From positions 2,046,001 through 2,110,000 of the forward strand of contig NZ_JAUSYU010000001.1 in the NCBI RefSeq assembly GCF_030817075.1: a stretch of DNA of 64,000 nucleotides, read 5' to 3'. Both the position numbers and the translations under genes were made by a program. This stretch comes from Arthrobacter sp. V1I9 (GTDB lineage Bacteria; Actinomycetota; Actinomycetes; Actinomycetales; Micrococcaceae). Below are positions 1-6,595 of this stretch, one piece after another (position 1 is the first letter of the stretch; every line of letters begins with the position of its first letter). The notes beneath the pieces were generated by a model. The model searched no databases. It was not told where the DNA came from and was given only the letters and a program-made list of their open reading frames with translations.

Positions 1-160
1 CGCCGCCCATAACGATGCAGCCAACGCCCGCCATGAACGTCTCGTAGCTTTCCTTGCCGCCTTCAAAACCGTCGAACTGAAGGAGCCAGCCAAGATCATC
101 TGTGGACGTGGCGATAAACCCGTCAAGGGACGCGGCTACAAAATACTGGATCCGTGACAT
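1..160 (-). CDS. RibD C-terminal / dihydrofolate reductase-family protein (partial)
   Basis: The gene runs off the left edge, so only about the first 53 residues are visible. It begins MSRIQYFVAASLDGFIA and continues to CIVMGG. The ASLDGFIA segment and the VMG(G/R) turn are hallmarks of the NADPH-binding RibD C-terminal (DHFR-like) fold, whose members are usually single-domain reductases of unknown substrate. Two further members of this family lie at 29.5-31.1 kb. The start at 160 is the first ATG in frame. The substrate cannot be told. Confidence 0.8.
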   Translation of the reverse strand, partial: MSRIQYFVAASLDGFIATSTDDLGWLLQFDGFEGGKESYETFMAGVGCIVMGG

Positions 161-185
161 GGCACCAGCCTAGTGACCCGCCCCG

Positions 186-204
186 GCCTGGCCAACGGCC
201 AGGC
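186..204 (-). terminator. Hairpin downstream of the phosphate-transporter operon
   Basis: There are two perfect 8-bp arms (GCCTGGCC / GGCCAGGC) with a 3-base loop, placed about 30 bases past the end of the leftward pit operon. On the minus strand no T-run follows, so it is at best a weak or Rho-assisted terminator. The hairpin is seen in the sequence; its function is inferred from position. Confidence 0.35.
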
Positions 205-233
205 AGTTGTTCCTTTGGTTTTGGCGACGTCTG

Positions 234-455
234 CTAGCCGGAGAAGTACGGAATGATCAGGTACAGGCCGAAGAGCACGGCGAGTCCACACAGGCCGAAG
301 CAGAGGTATGCAAGGGACCGCTTCACGCCGGGTGACGCCTGGCGCACGTCACCCGCAATGGCCGTCAGTCGAACGCCCAGCGAGTAGAGAACCACCACGG
401 TCACTGCGGCCGCCAGCGTGGCACCGGCCACGGTCAGCAGTTCCAACCACTTCAT
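234..455 (-). CDS. Small two-helix membrane protein, partner of PiT transporter
   Basis: This 73-residue protein has two hydrophobic helices, at about residues 7-28 and 46-70, separated by a basic stretch (VKRSL). It overlaps the end of the upstream phosphate transporter by 4 bases (ATGA), so it is translationally coupled to it. That coupling suggests an accessory or stabilising role at the transporter. I recognise no named family, and function is inferred only from the coupling. Confidence 0.75.
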   Translation of the reverse strand: MKWLELLTVAGATLAAAVTVVVLYSLGVRLTAIAGDVRQASPGVKRSLAYLCFGLCGLAVLFGLYLIIPYFSG

Positions 456-1807
456 CGTTGGGCATCCTTCGTAGTAACGGCTTCAGCTTCGGTATTGGCC
501 CCAGCACTGGTGTTCGCTTGAGTGCCGGTATTGGCCCCGGCACTGGTGTTGCCCTGGGCGCTGGTGCTGGTCCCAGCAACGGCGTTGGACTCAGGGTTGG
601 CCTTGGCATGGGCCTTGGCCTTGGCACGCGCACGGGCCATAGCCTTCTTCTTGGCGAAGCGCACGGCCTGGCCGGCCTCCTCCACCTCGATGGCGTTGTG
701 ATGGCCCACGGCCGACTTACGGGAGTAGAAGAACATAAACAGAACGGCGGCGGTGCCGGCGACGGCTGCAATGAGGACGCCCACCACCCCGGTCTTGACC
801 AGCAGCGCTGTCAGCGCGCCGACTATGCCGGCCGCGGGAAGAGTGAAGAGCCAGCCCAGTGCGATCTTGCCCACCATGTTCCAGCGGACACTGGTTCCCC
901 TGCGGCCCATGCCGGAACCGATAACGGAACCGGACGCCACCTGGGTGGTGGAGAGTGCGAAGCCGAGGTGCGAGGACGCGAGGATGGCGGACGCGGTGCT
1001 GGTCTCGGCAGCGAAGCCCTGCGCGGGCTTCACTTCGGTGAGCCCGGCACCCATGGTCCGGATGATGCGCCAGCCGCCGGCGTAGGTGCCGATGGCGATG
1101 GCAAGGGCACAGGCGGCGATTACCCAGAACTGCGGACCGGAGCCCGGCGTCTGGGTACCGGCAGCGATCAGGACGAGCGTGATGATGCCCATGGTTTTCT
1201 GGGCGTCGTTGGTGCCGTGGGCCAGTGCCACCAGGCTGGAGGTGAAGATCTGTCCGGTACGGAAGCCGCCGCGTTTCTGGGTGAGCTTGCTGCCGGTCTC
1301 GGGGTCGTGCCGTGACGTCAAAGCATAGGCGAGGCGCGTGCAAATGTAGGCGACGATGCCGGCGATGAGCGGCGCGAAGATCGCGGGCAGGATGACCTTC
1401 TGGAGCAGGCCCTCAAGATTGATGGAATTAAACCCGATGCCGGCGATGGCTGCACCGATCAGACCACCGAACAGGGCATGCGAGGAACTCGACGGCAGCC
1501 CCTTCAACCACGTGATCATGTTCCACAGGATTGCTCCCATGAGGCCGGCGAAGATGATCTCCGGCGTGATCTGCACGCCCTCGGATCCTTCACGGATGAT
1601 GCCGCCGGAGACCGTTTTGGCCACTTCCGTGGACAGGAAGGCACCCACCAAATTCAAAATGGCCGCGAGTGTGACCGCAGTCTTTGGCTTGATGGCACCG
1701 GTTGCGATGGGCGTGGCCATGGCATTCGCTGTGTCGTGGAAGCCGTTCGTGAAGTCGAAAAATAGTGCCAGTCCGATGACCAGCGCCACCATGAAGGTGA
1801 TATCCAC
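452..1807 (-). CDS. pit: Inorganic phosphate transporter, PiT family
   Basis: This is a 451-residue integral membrane phosphate:cation symporter. Both halves of the internal PiT duplication carry the signature: FDFTNGFHDTANAMAT near residue 17 and ALAHGTNDAQKTMGII near 205. About ten hydrophobic segments follow the usual pattern. The C-terminus is unusual. After the last helix comes an Arg/Ala/Lys-rich stretch (ARARAKAKAHAKA), then a low-complexity tail with two copies of NTSAGANT, encoded by an imperfect DNA repeat near 484-550. It is the first gene of a two-gene leftward operon with the small membrane protein. No clear PHO box was found upstream. Confidence 0.93.
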   Translation of the reverse strand: MDITFMVALVIGLALFFDFTNGFHDTANAMATPIATGAIKPKTAVTLAAILNLVGAFLSTEVAKTVSGGIIREGSEGVQITPEIIFAGLMGAILWNMITWLKGLPSSSSHALFGGLIGAAIAGIGFNSINLEGLLQKVILPAIFAPLIAGIVAYICTRLAYALTSRHDPETGSKLTQKRGGFRTGQIFTSSLVALAHGTNDAQKTMGIITLVLIAAGTQTPGSGPQFWVIAACALAIAIGTYAGGWRIIRTMGAGLTEVKPAQGFAAETSTASAILASSHLGFALSTTQVASGSVIGSGMGRRGTSVRWNMVGKIALGWLFTLPAAGIVGALTALLVKTGVVGVLIAAVAGTAAVLFMFFYSRKSAVGHHNAIEVEEAGQAVRFAKKKAMARARAKAKAHAKANPESNAVAGTSTSAQGNTSAGANTGTQANTSAGANTEAEAVTTKDAQR

Positions 1808-1959
1808 CTGTTGCCCAATCTGCAGAGTCGACGTTCAGCAGTTTCTATCCCCCGGCTGCCTTGCACAGCATAATTCACCAGCTGTTGGCTTGGAATGACC
1901 TGCGCTGTTAACACAACCGGCGTGAAACCCTATCGATCGTACGCGTACCCGGCATGAGG

Positions 1960-2469
1960 TCAAAACAACGGTCCTTGCAGAAACGACCGTATCCGCTTCA
2001 GTTCCCCCGGCTCGATTCCGCACCTGGGGTTCGGCGACAGCGTGAGCAAGCGCCTGCCCATGACCGCCGCCCAGGCCCGGGCTTCCGCCTCGAATGCGAG
2101 CTGGTCATCGGCCCAGACAACAGCAGCGGGTCCCGTCGCTTCAACGTCGGCCTGGATGGCACGGAGCTTCCACCATTCGGGTCCGCTCCCGGAACCTTCA
2201 GCTGCCAGGAAGGGCCAGCGGCCGCCGTCCAGGCCGATGGCCGGACAAAGGTATTGGGGCGCCAATTTCTCCCAACTCGTCAGCCAGACACACCGCACCT
2301 CCGGCATTGCAGCCAGGTTGTTCAATTCCTTCACGAGCTCACCCGCGAACGCCACCGGCAACAGGCCGGCGTCAGCACGCCTCCACGGGGTTCCCCAGCC
2401 GTTGCGCCCTTCGGGACCGAAAGGACAGATGACGCCGTCGACGTCGAGGTAGAACGTGCGCACGGCCAC
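1960..2469 (-). CDS. HAD-superfamily hydrolase-like protein
   Basis: The product is about 169 residues and starts VAVRTFYLDVDGVICPFG. LDVDGV is the HAD motif I nucleophile/acid pair (DxD), WLTSW fits motif II (Thr/Ser), and VVWADDQL fits the acidic motif IV. This resembles the HAD domain often annotated from Swiss-army-knife RNA-repair proteins, here alone. A longer frame begins at 2550 but overlaps the upstream gene by 65 bases. I prefer GTG at 2469, which has GGGAG five bases upstream and follows the upstream stop by 16 bases; GTG at 2463 is also possible. The substrate is unknown. Confidence 0.75.
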   Translation of the reverse strand: MAVRTFYLDVDGVICPFGPEGRNGWGTPWRRADAGLLPVAFAGELVKELNNLAAMPEVRCVWLTSWEKLAPQYLCPAIGLDGGRWPFLAAEGSGSGPEWWKLRAIQADVEATGPAAVVWADDQLAFEAEARAWAAVMGRRLLTLSPNPRCGIEPGELKRIRSFLQGPLF

Positions 2470-2485
2470 GGCGTCTCCCGGCTGA

Positions 2486-3208
2486 TCAGCCGTGGTGGGA
2501 ATCTGAGGGCCGCGCGCCGGGGTCCAGCATGGGTGCGATCTTGTCCTCAAGAGCCGCCACTGTCACGTCGGGCAGCACGATGAGGCCGTCCAGCTCCCGG
2601 CGGGCCCGCCTGTACGCGGCCTGGCGTTCTGCCGGCGTGGCTGCATGGTTTTCCGCGATTTTCAGCAACTGCCGGGCGGTGGCAAGCCGCGCCCGCTCGG
2701 GCCCGGTGAACTTGCTGTCCCTGATGCGCCTGGCTTCACGCTCGGCCACGTCCAGCGCCACGCTGAAACCATCCACCGCCTTCCGGTACGCCTCGAGGCG
2801 GGAGTGCGACGTTATGTCCGCTGCTGATACCGGCCGCAGCCCGTCAGCTTCCCGCTTTGCCCGGAGGAACGCCACCGTCAGGGGTTCCCGCACGTCTGTC
2901 ATGAGCGGGAAGTCAATGAGTTTGCCCACGTCGAGTTCGTAGTCCAGCCAGCGCTTGTTGGTGGCATCATGGGCGGCTATCAGTGACTCGACCTCCGCGG
3001 CAGAGGCTCTTTCCGCCTCACGTGTCTGGTTCCTGAGCTTGTACAGCTCCACCTTCCGCTGGTGCCGGCGGTCCGTGGCCTTGCGCCAAGAGTTCGCCCA
3101 GTGACCGGCAAAAGCCAAGGCGGGGAAAACGAGCCACCATTTATCGTCAAGGATCTCGAAGAGGGACTCCACGCATACATGATCGCACTGCGTGGCGCCC
3201 CTCCTCAA
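2486..3208 (-). CDS. Hypothetical membrane-anchored coiled-coil protein
   Basis: This is a 240-residue protein with one hydrophobic segment near residues 22-40 (WWLVFPALAFAGHWANSW), then a long charged, helical and probably coiled-coil region rich in Arg, Glu and Ala. It lies 16 bases upstream of the HAD gene on the same strand and is probably co-transcribed with it. The first ATG (3208) leaves a short polar leader, and a later GTG at VESLFEI is an alternative start. I recognise no named family. Confidence 0.65.
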   Translation of the reverse strand: MRRGATQCDHVCVESLFEILDDKWWLVFPALAFAGHWANSWRKATDRRHQRKVELYKLRNQTREAERASAAEVESLIAAHDATNKRWLDYELDVGKLIDFPLMTDVREPLTVAFLRAKREADGLRPVSAADITSHSRLEAYRKAVDGFSVALDVAEREARRIRDSKFTGPERARLATARQLLKIAENHAATPAERQAAYRRARRELDGLIVLPDVTVAALEDKIAPMLDPGARPSDSHHG

Positions 3209-3227
3209 GGAAGCACTGCCCGGGCGG

Positions 3228-3665
3228 CTACCCGGCTGCCTGGCCTGCTGCCCGCGGGTTGTTGACGTTTACCAGCCAGGCCACACCAAAGCGGTCAGTG
3301 CACATTCCGAAGACGTCTCCCCACGGTGCCTGCTCCATGGGCACAGTGACGTTGCCGCCGTTGCCGCTGAGCTTTTCGTAGTAGCCGCGGAGTTCCGTTT
3401 CGTCATCACCGCTGAGCGAGATGGAGATGGACGACCCTGCGCTGAACTCCATGCCGTTGGGCGTGTCCGCACCCATCAGCACCAGGCCCTGGGTGGTGGT
3501 CAGCATGGCATGCATGATTTTCTCCGCCTCCGCCGGGTCCTCGCTGGCTTGGAACTCACCGAAGGTGCTGAGCGTCAGCTCGCCGCCGAAAACCGACTGG
3601 TAGAAGTTCATGGCGTCGCGCGCATTGTCACGGAAACCGAGGTACGGGTTGAGGGTGGTGGGCAT
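3228..3665 (-). CDS. VOC family protein, PhnB/glyoxalase-like
   Basis: The product is 145 residues starting MPTTLNPYLGFRDNARDAMNFYQSVFGG, the typical first beta-alpha unit of PhnB-type VOC proteins. It ends with GDVFGMCTDRFGVAWLVN, the second half of the fold. These proteins are usually small dimers, and most lack the full glyoxalase metal set, so the activity is unknown. The start at 3665 was chosen over the longer frame from 3713 because CAAGGAGAT lies just upstream. It lies 19 bases downstream of the preceding leftward gene. Confidence 0.85.
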   Translation of the reverse strand: MPTTLNPYLGFRDNARDAMNFYQSVFGGELTLSTFGEFQASEDPAEAEKIMHAMLTTTQGLVLMGADTPNGMEFSAGSSISISLSGDDETELRGYYEKLSGNGGNVTVPMEQAPWGDVFGMCTDRFGVAWLVNVNNPRAAGQAAG

Positions 3666-3828
3666 GGCCGGATCTCCTTGAGTTGTACCGAAAGGGATGG
3701 AACCAGACAACATCCTGCCCCAAGTGACTGCCCTCCGGGTAGGGGGCGGCTACCCCTATTGGCTGGGTGGGGTAAGCCCCGGCCGCGAATGCGTGCGGCG
3801 GCCGGGCGGGGAACGTAGGCTCGGGTAC

Positions 3829-4449
3829 ATGGCCAGATACTTTGACGTTCATCCCCAGGATCCCCAGCCCCGCGCCATCACCCAGGCAGTGCGAATAGTG
3901 CTCGACGGCGGGCTGATCGCCTACCCCACGGACTCCTGCTATGCGCTGGGGGCACAGTTGGGCAACAAGGACGCCCTGGACCGGATCAGGGCCATCCGCC
4001 GGCTGGACAGCAAGCATCACTTCACGCTGGTCTGCCGGGACTTCGCCCAGCTGGGGCAATTTGTGAACATCGGCAACGACGTCTTCCGCAGCATCAAGTC
4101 CGTAACTCCGGGGAGCTACACCTTTATCCTGCCGGCCACCAAAGAAGTTCCGCGGCGCCTGCTGCATCCCAAAAAGAAAACTGTGGGCGTCAGGATCCCG
4201 GACAACCGTGTGGTGCAGGCCCTGCTGGCCGAGCTCGGCGAGCCGCTGCTCTCAAGCACCCTGCTGATGCCGGACGAGGAGGACCCGCTGACCCAGGGCT
4301 GGGAAATCAAGGAGCGCCTGGACCACCAGGTGGACGCCGTCATCGACGCCGGCGACTGCGGATCCGAACCCACCACGGTGGTGGATTTTTCCAGCGGCGT
4401 TGCAGAGGTGGTCCGGCGCGGGACGGGTGACCCGGCCCGCTTCGAATAG
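3829..4449 (+). CDS. Sua5/YciO/YrdC-family protein (YciO-like)
   Basis: The product is 206 residues. The sequence GGLIAYPTDSCYALGAQLGNKDALDRI and the later PGSYTFILPATKEVPRRL are the nucleotide-binding surface of the YrdC fold that makes L-threonylcarbamoyl-AMP for tRNA t6A37. The length and the HPKKKTVGVRIPD segment fit the YciO branch, whose cellular role is less certain than that of TsaC/Sua5. The ATG at 3829 was preferred because the frame upstream of it is not protein-like. It is transcribed away from the VOC gene. Confidence 0.85.
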   Translation: MARYFDVHPQDPQPRAITQAVRIVLDGGLIAYPTDSCYALGAQLGNKDALDRIRAIRRLDSKHHFTLVCRDFAQLGQFVNIGNDVFRSIKSVTPGSYTFILPATKEVPRRLLHPKKKTVGVRIPDNRVVQALLAELGEPLLSSTLLMPDEEDPLTQGWEIKERLDHQVDAVIDAGDCGSEPTTVVDFSSGVAEVVRRGTGDPARFE

Positions 4450-4474
4450 GCCCGCTAAAACCTGCTTCCAGTCG

Positions 4475-5497
4475 CTAATCCTGCTTCCGGGCACGGCTGG
4501 GCTGTACCCGCGGCGGCTCCCCCGGCATCTTTGGGTAGTCGGGCGGAAAGGGCATCTCCTCGAGGCCGTCCTTAAGATCCCGGTCCCACCACTCCAGCAG
4601 CGTGTCGATCTTTCCCGGGTTGCTGTGCATGTCCGCCCAAGGGTCCCCCACGGTCTTCAGCCGGTCCGGCACGGTGAGAATGGTGAAGTTCTTAGGGTCC
4701 GCAGTCTCCAGCTCATCCCAGGAGATGGGGCATGACACCGAGGCGTGCGGGAGCGCCCGCGGGCTGTAGGCCCCGGCGATGGTGCGATCACGGTTCGCCT
4801 GGTTGAAGTCGAGGAAGATCTTTTCTCCCCGTTCTTCCTTCCACCACGCGGTAGTGACTTTCTCCGGCATCCGGCGTTCCACTTCCCGGGCGGCCGCAAT
4901 GACGGCATGCCGCACGTCAAGAAACTCGCGGGCGGGCTCGATGGGCGCGTACACATGCAGTCCCCTGTTGCCGGAGGTCTTGATGAAGCAGGTGAGCCCG
5001 GCCTCGGCCAGGACTTCCTTAAGCACCAGCGCCGCGGGGACGGCATCGTCGAAATCAGTGCCGGGCTGCGGATCCAGGTCGATGCGCAACTGGTCCGGGT
5101 TGTCCGTGTTCGCGGTACGGGAGGGCCAGGGGTGGAACACGATGGTGTTCATCTGGACCGCCCAGATGGGCGCGGCAGGTTCGTCCAGTACGAGCATCGG
5201 ATGGGAACGGGCGCTCGGAAAGACCACCTTCATCGTCCGGATGAACTCGGGGGTTCCTTTGGGCGGGTTCTTGGAGAAGAACATCTCGCCATCAACGTTG
5301 TCCTTGTACCTCTGCAGCGCCACCGGCCTGTCGCCGTTGGCGGCGATGAAGGCCTCCCCTACCTCGACGAAATAGCGTGCAAGGTCGAGTTTTGTAATGC
5401 CGAGGTCCGGCCAGAGCACCCTGCTGGGACTGGAAATGCGCATCTCGCGCTCGCCGTGGGGGCCTGGAACTGTGATGGTGGTCTGTTCGCTCGCCAT
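4475..5497 (-). CDS. Stand-alone LigD-type polymerase domain (NHEJ primase-polymerase)
   Basis: The product is 340 residues. It matches the archaeo-eukaryotic primase-like polymerase domain of bacterial LigD: SPSRVLWPDLGITKLDLARYF at the N-terminus, the metal-binding pair in LRIDLDP (about D140 and D142), and SGNRGLHVYAPI. No ligase or phosphoesterase domain is fused, and no ku gene is in the window. In actinobacteria such solo polymerases are known in addition to full LigD. The start at ATG 5497 leaves a 69-base divergent promoter region facing the hydrolase gene. Its C-terminal tail (PGEPPRVQPSRARKQD) is polar. Confidence 0.9.
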   Translation of the reverse strand: MASEQTTITVPGPHGEREMRISSPSRVLWPDLGITKLDLARYFVEVGEAFIAANGDRPVALQRYKDNVDGEMFFSKNPPKGTPEFIRTMKVVFPSARSHPMLVLDEPAAPIWAVQMNTIVFHPWPSRTANTDNPDQLRIDLDPQPGTDFDDAVPAALVLKEVLAEAGLTCFIKTSGNRGLHVYAPIEPAREFLDVRHAVIAAAREVERRMPEKVTTAWWKEERGEKIFLDFNQANRDRTIAGAYSPRALPHASVSCPISWDELETADPKNFTILTVPDRLKTVGDPWADMHSNPGKIDTLLEWWDRDLKDGLEEMPFPPDYPKMPGEPPRVQPSRARKQD

Positions 5498-5566
5498 GGG
5501 GACAACGTACACCCCGGCCACGGAACGGGGACGGATTTGGCCCGCCGGGTCCGGCATGATGGAGGC

Positions 5567-6244
5567 ATGCCCGTCTCAGAAGTGCCCCTGACCCTCGCGG
5601 TGGGCGACGTTACTGTCACTGCTGCGTACGCCCGCCCGGATAACCCGTCCGCAACCGTCGTGGTGGCCCACGGAGCCGGTGCCGGCATGGAGCACCCGTT
5701 CCTCCGCGGGTTCACATCAGCGCTGAATGAGCTGGGGACAGCCACGCTGCGGTTCAACTTTCCGTATCGGGAAGCAAGCCGGAAATTTCCCGACCGGCCG
5801 CCGGTGGCATTAGCCACGTGGCGTACTGCCATGGCCGTGGCGGCGGAGCGGGCAGCAGCCCATAACGACGCCGGCCCAATATGGGCTGCCGGTAAGTCCT
5901 TTGGCGGACGGATGGCATCCATGGCCGTAGCGGACGGGATGGAAGCCGCCGGGCTCGTGTATCTGGGTTATCCCCTGCATCCGCCGGGCAAACCTGACAA
6001 GCTGCGGGACGAGCACCTGTACGGGCTCACGACGCCCATGTTGTTCCTGCAGGGCAGCCGTGACACGTTCGCCACGGCGGAGATCCTGGCGGGCGTGGTG
6101 TCACGGATCGGGACCAACGCCGTTCTTCAGTGGATGGAGGGCGGCGACCATTCCTTTGTTGTCGCCGGCCTGAAACGTACTGCTGACGAAGTGGGTGCCT
6201 CCCTCGCCGCGCCGGTGGCTGCCTTTATCCGCGACCACTCCTGA
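5567..6244 (+). CDS. Alpha/beta hydrolase, KANL3/Tex30-like
   Basis: The product is 225 residues with a compact alpha/beta hydrolase fold. Its features are VVVAHGAGAGMEHPFL (oxyanion region), AAGKSFGGRMAS (nucleophile elbow GKSFGG with the serine), TPMLFLQGSRDTFA (acid Asp) and MEGGDHSFVV (catalytic His). The set matches the Tex30/KANL3-like subfamily, whose substrates are unknown. A long frame continues upstream to 4745, but that part is antisense to the LigD gene. ATG 5567 with GGAGG just before it is the proper start. Confidence 0.87.
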   Translation: MPVSEVPLTLAVGDVTVTAAYARPDNPSATVVVAHGAGAGMEHPFLRGFTSALNELGTATLRFNFPYREASRKFPDRPPVALATWRTAMAVAAERAAAHNDAGPIWAAGKSFGGRMASMAVADGMEAAGLVYLGYPLHPPGKPDKLRDEHLYGLTTPMLFLQGSRDTFATAEILAGVVSRIGTNAVLQWMEGGDHSFVVAGLKRTADEVGASLAAPVAAFIRDHS

Positions 6245-6290
6245 TGAGGGCCGCCGGGGAGGTGCCACGCGGAGCACGGCCAGGCGGCCG

Positions 6291-6443
6291 TTACACAACG
6301 TCGTCCTGCCACCAGCCTTCCCATGCGGCGGAGCTCAGCTGTCCTTGCGGGGAATCCGACTTTCCGTCGCCACCGCTGAGGGATCGGCTGTCATCATTAC
6401 GCTGGCCGTCAAGCAACAGGTTGAGGCTGGTGAGGAGAAACAT
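6291..6443 (-). CDS. Possible small protein, 50 residues
   Basis: An open frame begins MFLLTSLNLLLDGQ and ends WEGWWQDDVV, with GAAGGA seven bases before the ATG. Third positions are G/C-rich and its tryptophan-rich end is protein-like. It occupies most of the otherwise empty stretch 6245-6595 between the hydrolase and hrpB. I recognise no family. The call rests only on the ribosome-binding site and codon pattern. Confidence 0.35.
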   Translation of the reverse strand: MFLLTSLNLLLDGQRNDDSRSLSGGDGKSDSPQGQLSSAAWEGWWQDDVV

Positions 6444-6595
6444 CTGCACGTCCTTCGAGTCGGGATGTGGACAACGTCGTCCAGGTGGAAACGAGCCTAG
6501 CCACCGGATGTTTCAGTCCATCGACGCGAGGTTTCAACTGTGTATCGGACATCTCACGCAGTCTTTCCTGCATTCGGGATCCGCCCTTTGTGTGG

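Noticed and set aside
308-1315. 335-residue rightward frame opposite the PiT gene
   Set aside because: Its Gly/Thr repeats are the reverse reading of the PiT tail repeat and the rest shows no domain. The PiT signature motifs are on the other strand.
1808-1959. PHO box before the PiT gene
   Set aside because: I looked for repeated GTTCACC-like units and found only one weak TTCACC. That is not enough to call.
4745-5566. N-terminal extension of the hydrolase frame
   Set aside because: This part is antisense to the LigD polymerase gene. The proper hydrolase start at 5567 has a ribosome-binding site.
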